Shown: positions 5,255 to 5,434 of the stretch, one piece after another
Position numbering within the stretch: position 1 is the first letter of the stretch
Layout: each line of letters starts with the position of its first letter
From: Candidatus Freyarchaeota archaeon
Lineage (GTDB): Archaea > Asgardarchaeota > Jordiarchaeia > Jordiarchaeales > Jordiarchaeaceae
Length of the DNA stretch: 5,434 nt
Assembly (NCBI GenBank): GCA_030587365.1
Contig: JAUQZE010000037.1
Location: 1-5,434 of the forward strand
Direction of reading: 5' to 3'
Translations under genes and position numbers: made by a program
Notes under the pieces: model-generated
The model's database searches: none
What the model was told of the DNA's origin: nothing
Seen by the model: the letters and a program-made list of their open reading frames with translations, nothing else

Positions 5255-5434
5255 CTATTCTTGGACATGTGTACACATGTCTACAATCTTTTGGTAGACG
5301 GCCTTAACATCCCGTGGGTTGAGGCCAAGTTCTGACGCCCTCCTCTCGATACGCTTGTAGAGTTCATCTTCTCTCTGATAGTCCTTGACAGGAATCCCGT
5401 GCTCTCTTTTTATCTTTCCGATGATTTTGCAGAT
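5255..5434 (-). CDS. aroQ: Chorismate mutase, AroQ class (5' truncated by window end)
   Basis: The C-terminal 59 residues of an AroQ-type chorismate mutase, which rearranges chorismate to prephenate; the frame is open to the right edge. The visible part contains 'IKREHGIPVKDYQREDEL' and 'ASELGLNPRDVKAVYQKIVD', the K..H.(L/I)PV.D..RE pattern and LGL helix of the all-helical family. By comparison with the E. coli enzyme, Lys9, Asp18, Arg21, Glu22 and Gln58 of this fragment line up with active-site Lys39, Asp48, Arg51, Glu52 and Gln88; the Asp-to-Gln spacing is 40 in both. The protein ends one residue after the Gln, so nothing is fused at its C-terminus; a fusion at the N-terminus cannot be excluded. 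Its product is the substrate of both tyrA and pheA in this window. It is the most upstream visible gene of the minus-strand cluster. Confidence 0.88.
   Translation of the reverse strand: MCKIIGKIKREHGIPVKDYQREDELYKRIERRASELGLNPRDVKAVYQKIVDMCTHVQE
5264..5281. repeat. 18-bp perfect palindrome
   Basis: GACATGTGTACACATGTC is perfectly self-complementary and lies within the last codons of the chorismate mutase gene (DMCTHV), about 90-105 bp upstream of the aminotransferase start. Nine perfectly mirrored base pairs are a typical size for a dimeric regulator site, but here it may merely reflect codon choice. Confidence 0.6.

Overview
The window looks archaeal. The left edge carries the end of a regulator with a FilR1-type (DUF1724) domain, a family found mainly in methanogens and related archaea. 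There is a DUF4258/DUF2283 pair common in archaeal genomes, and the right half holds a compact aromatic amino acid cluster with stand-alone chorismate mutase, prephenate dehydrogenase and prephenate dehydratase. A methanogen or a Bathyarchaeia-like lineage would fit, but the lineage cannot be fixed from this sequence alone.

Layout. Positions 2-592 (+) are the 3' part of the regulator. Positions 593-1022 hold no gene but contain a hairpin and a cluster of related direct and inverted repeats. Positions 1023-1501 (-) encode a toxin-antitoxin-like pair, DUF4258 first and DUF2283 second, overlapping by 19 bp. Positions 1502-2330 are mostly gene debris and repeats: a second copy of the 46-bp repeat (1767-1812), a second copy of its companion motif (1637-1659), broken minus-strand reading frames on both sides of them, and a broken plus-strand frame at 2097-2253. 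Positions 2331-3243 (+) are prephenate dehydratase (pheA). It meets tyrA (3233-4105, -) tail to tail with an 11-bp overlap. Upstream of tyrA on the minus strand are a class I/II aminotransferase (4102-5175, 4-bp overlap with tyrA) and the C-terminal part of chorismate mutase (5255-5434, running off the right edge).

How the genes work together. Chorismate mutase makes prephenate. TyrA oxidises it towards 4-hydroxyphenylpyruvate and PheA dehydrates it to phenylpyruvate. The aminotransferase is the natural candidate for the final transamination to tyrosine and phenylalanine. The minus-strand genes look like one operon; pheA has its own promoter-like region.

Main oddities. The 46-bp repeat occurs twice in direct orientation (45/46 identical) about 1 kb apart and brackets the DUF4258/DUF2283 pair. 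pheA has no usable start codon in frame with its conserved N-terminus; the best start (GTG at 2331 behind a strong Shine-Dalgarno) needs a one-base frame correction near a T5 run. An 18-bp perfect palindrome lies in the 3' end of the chorismate mutase gene.
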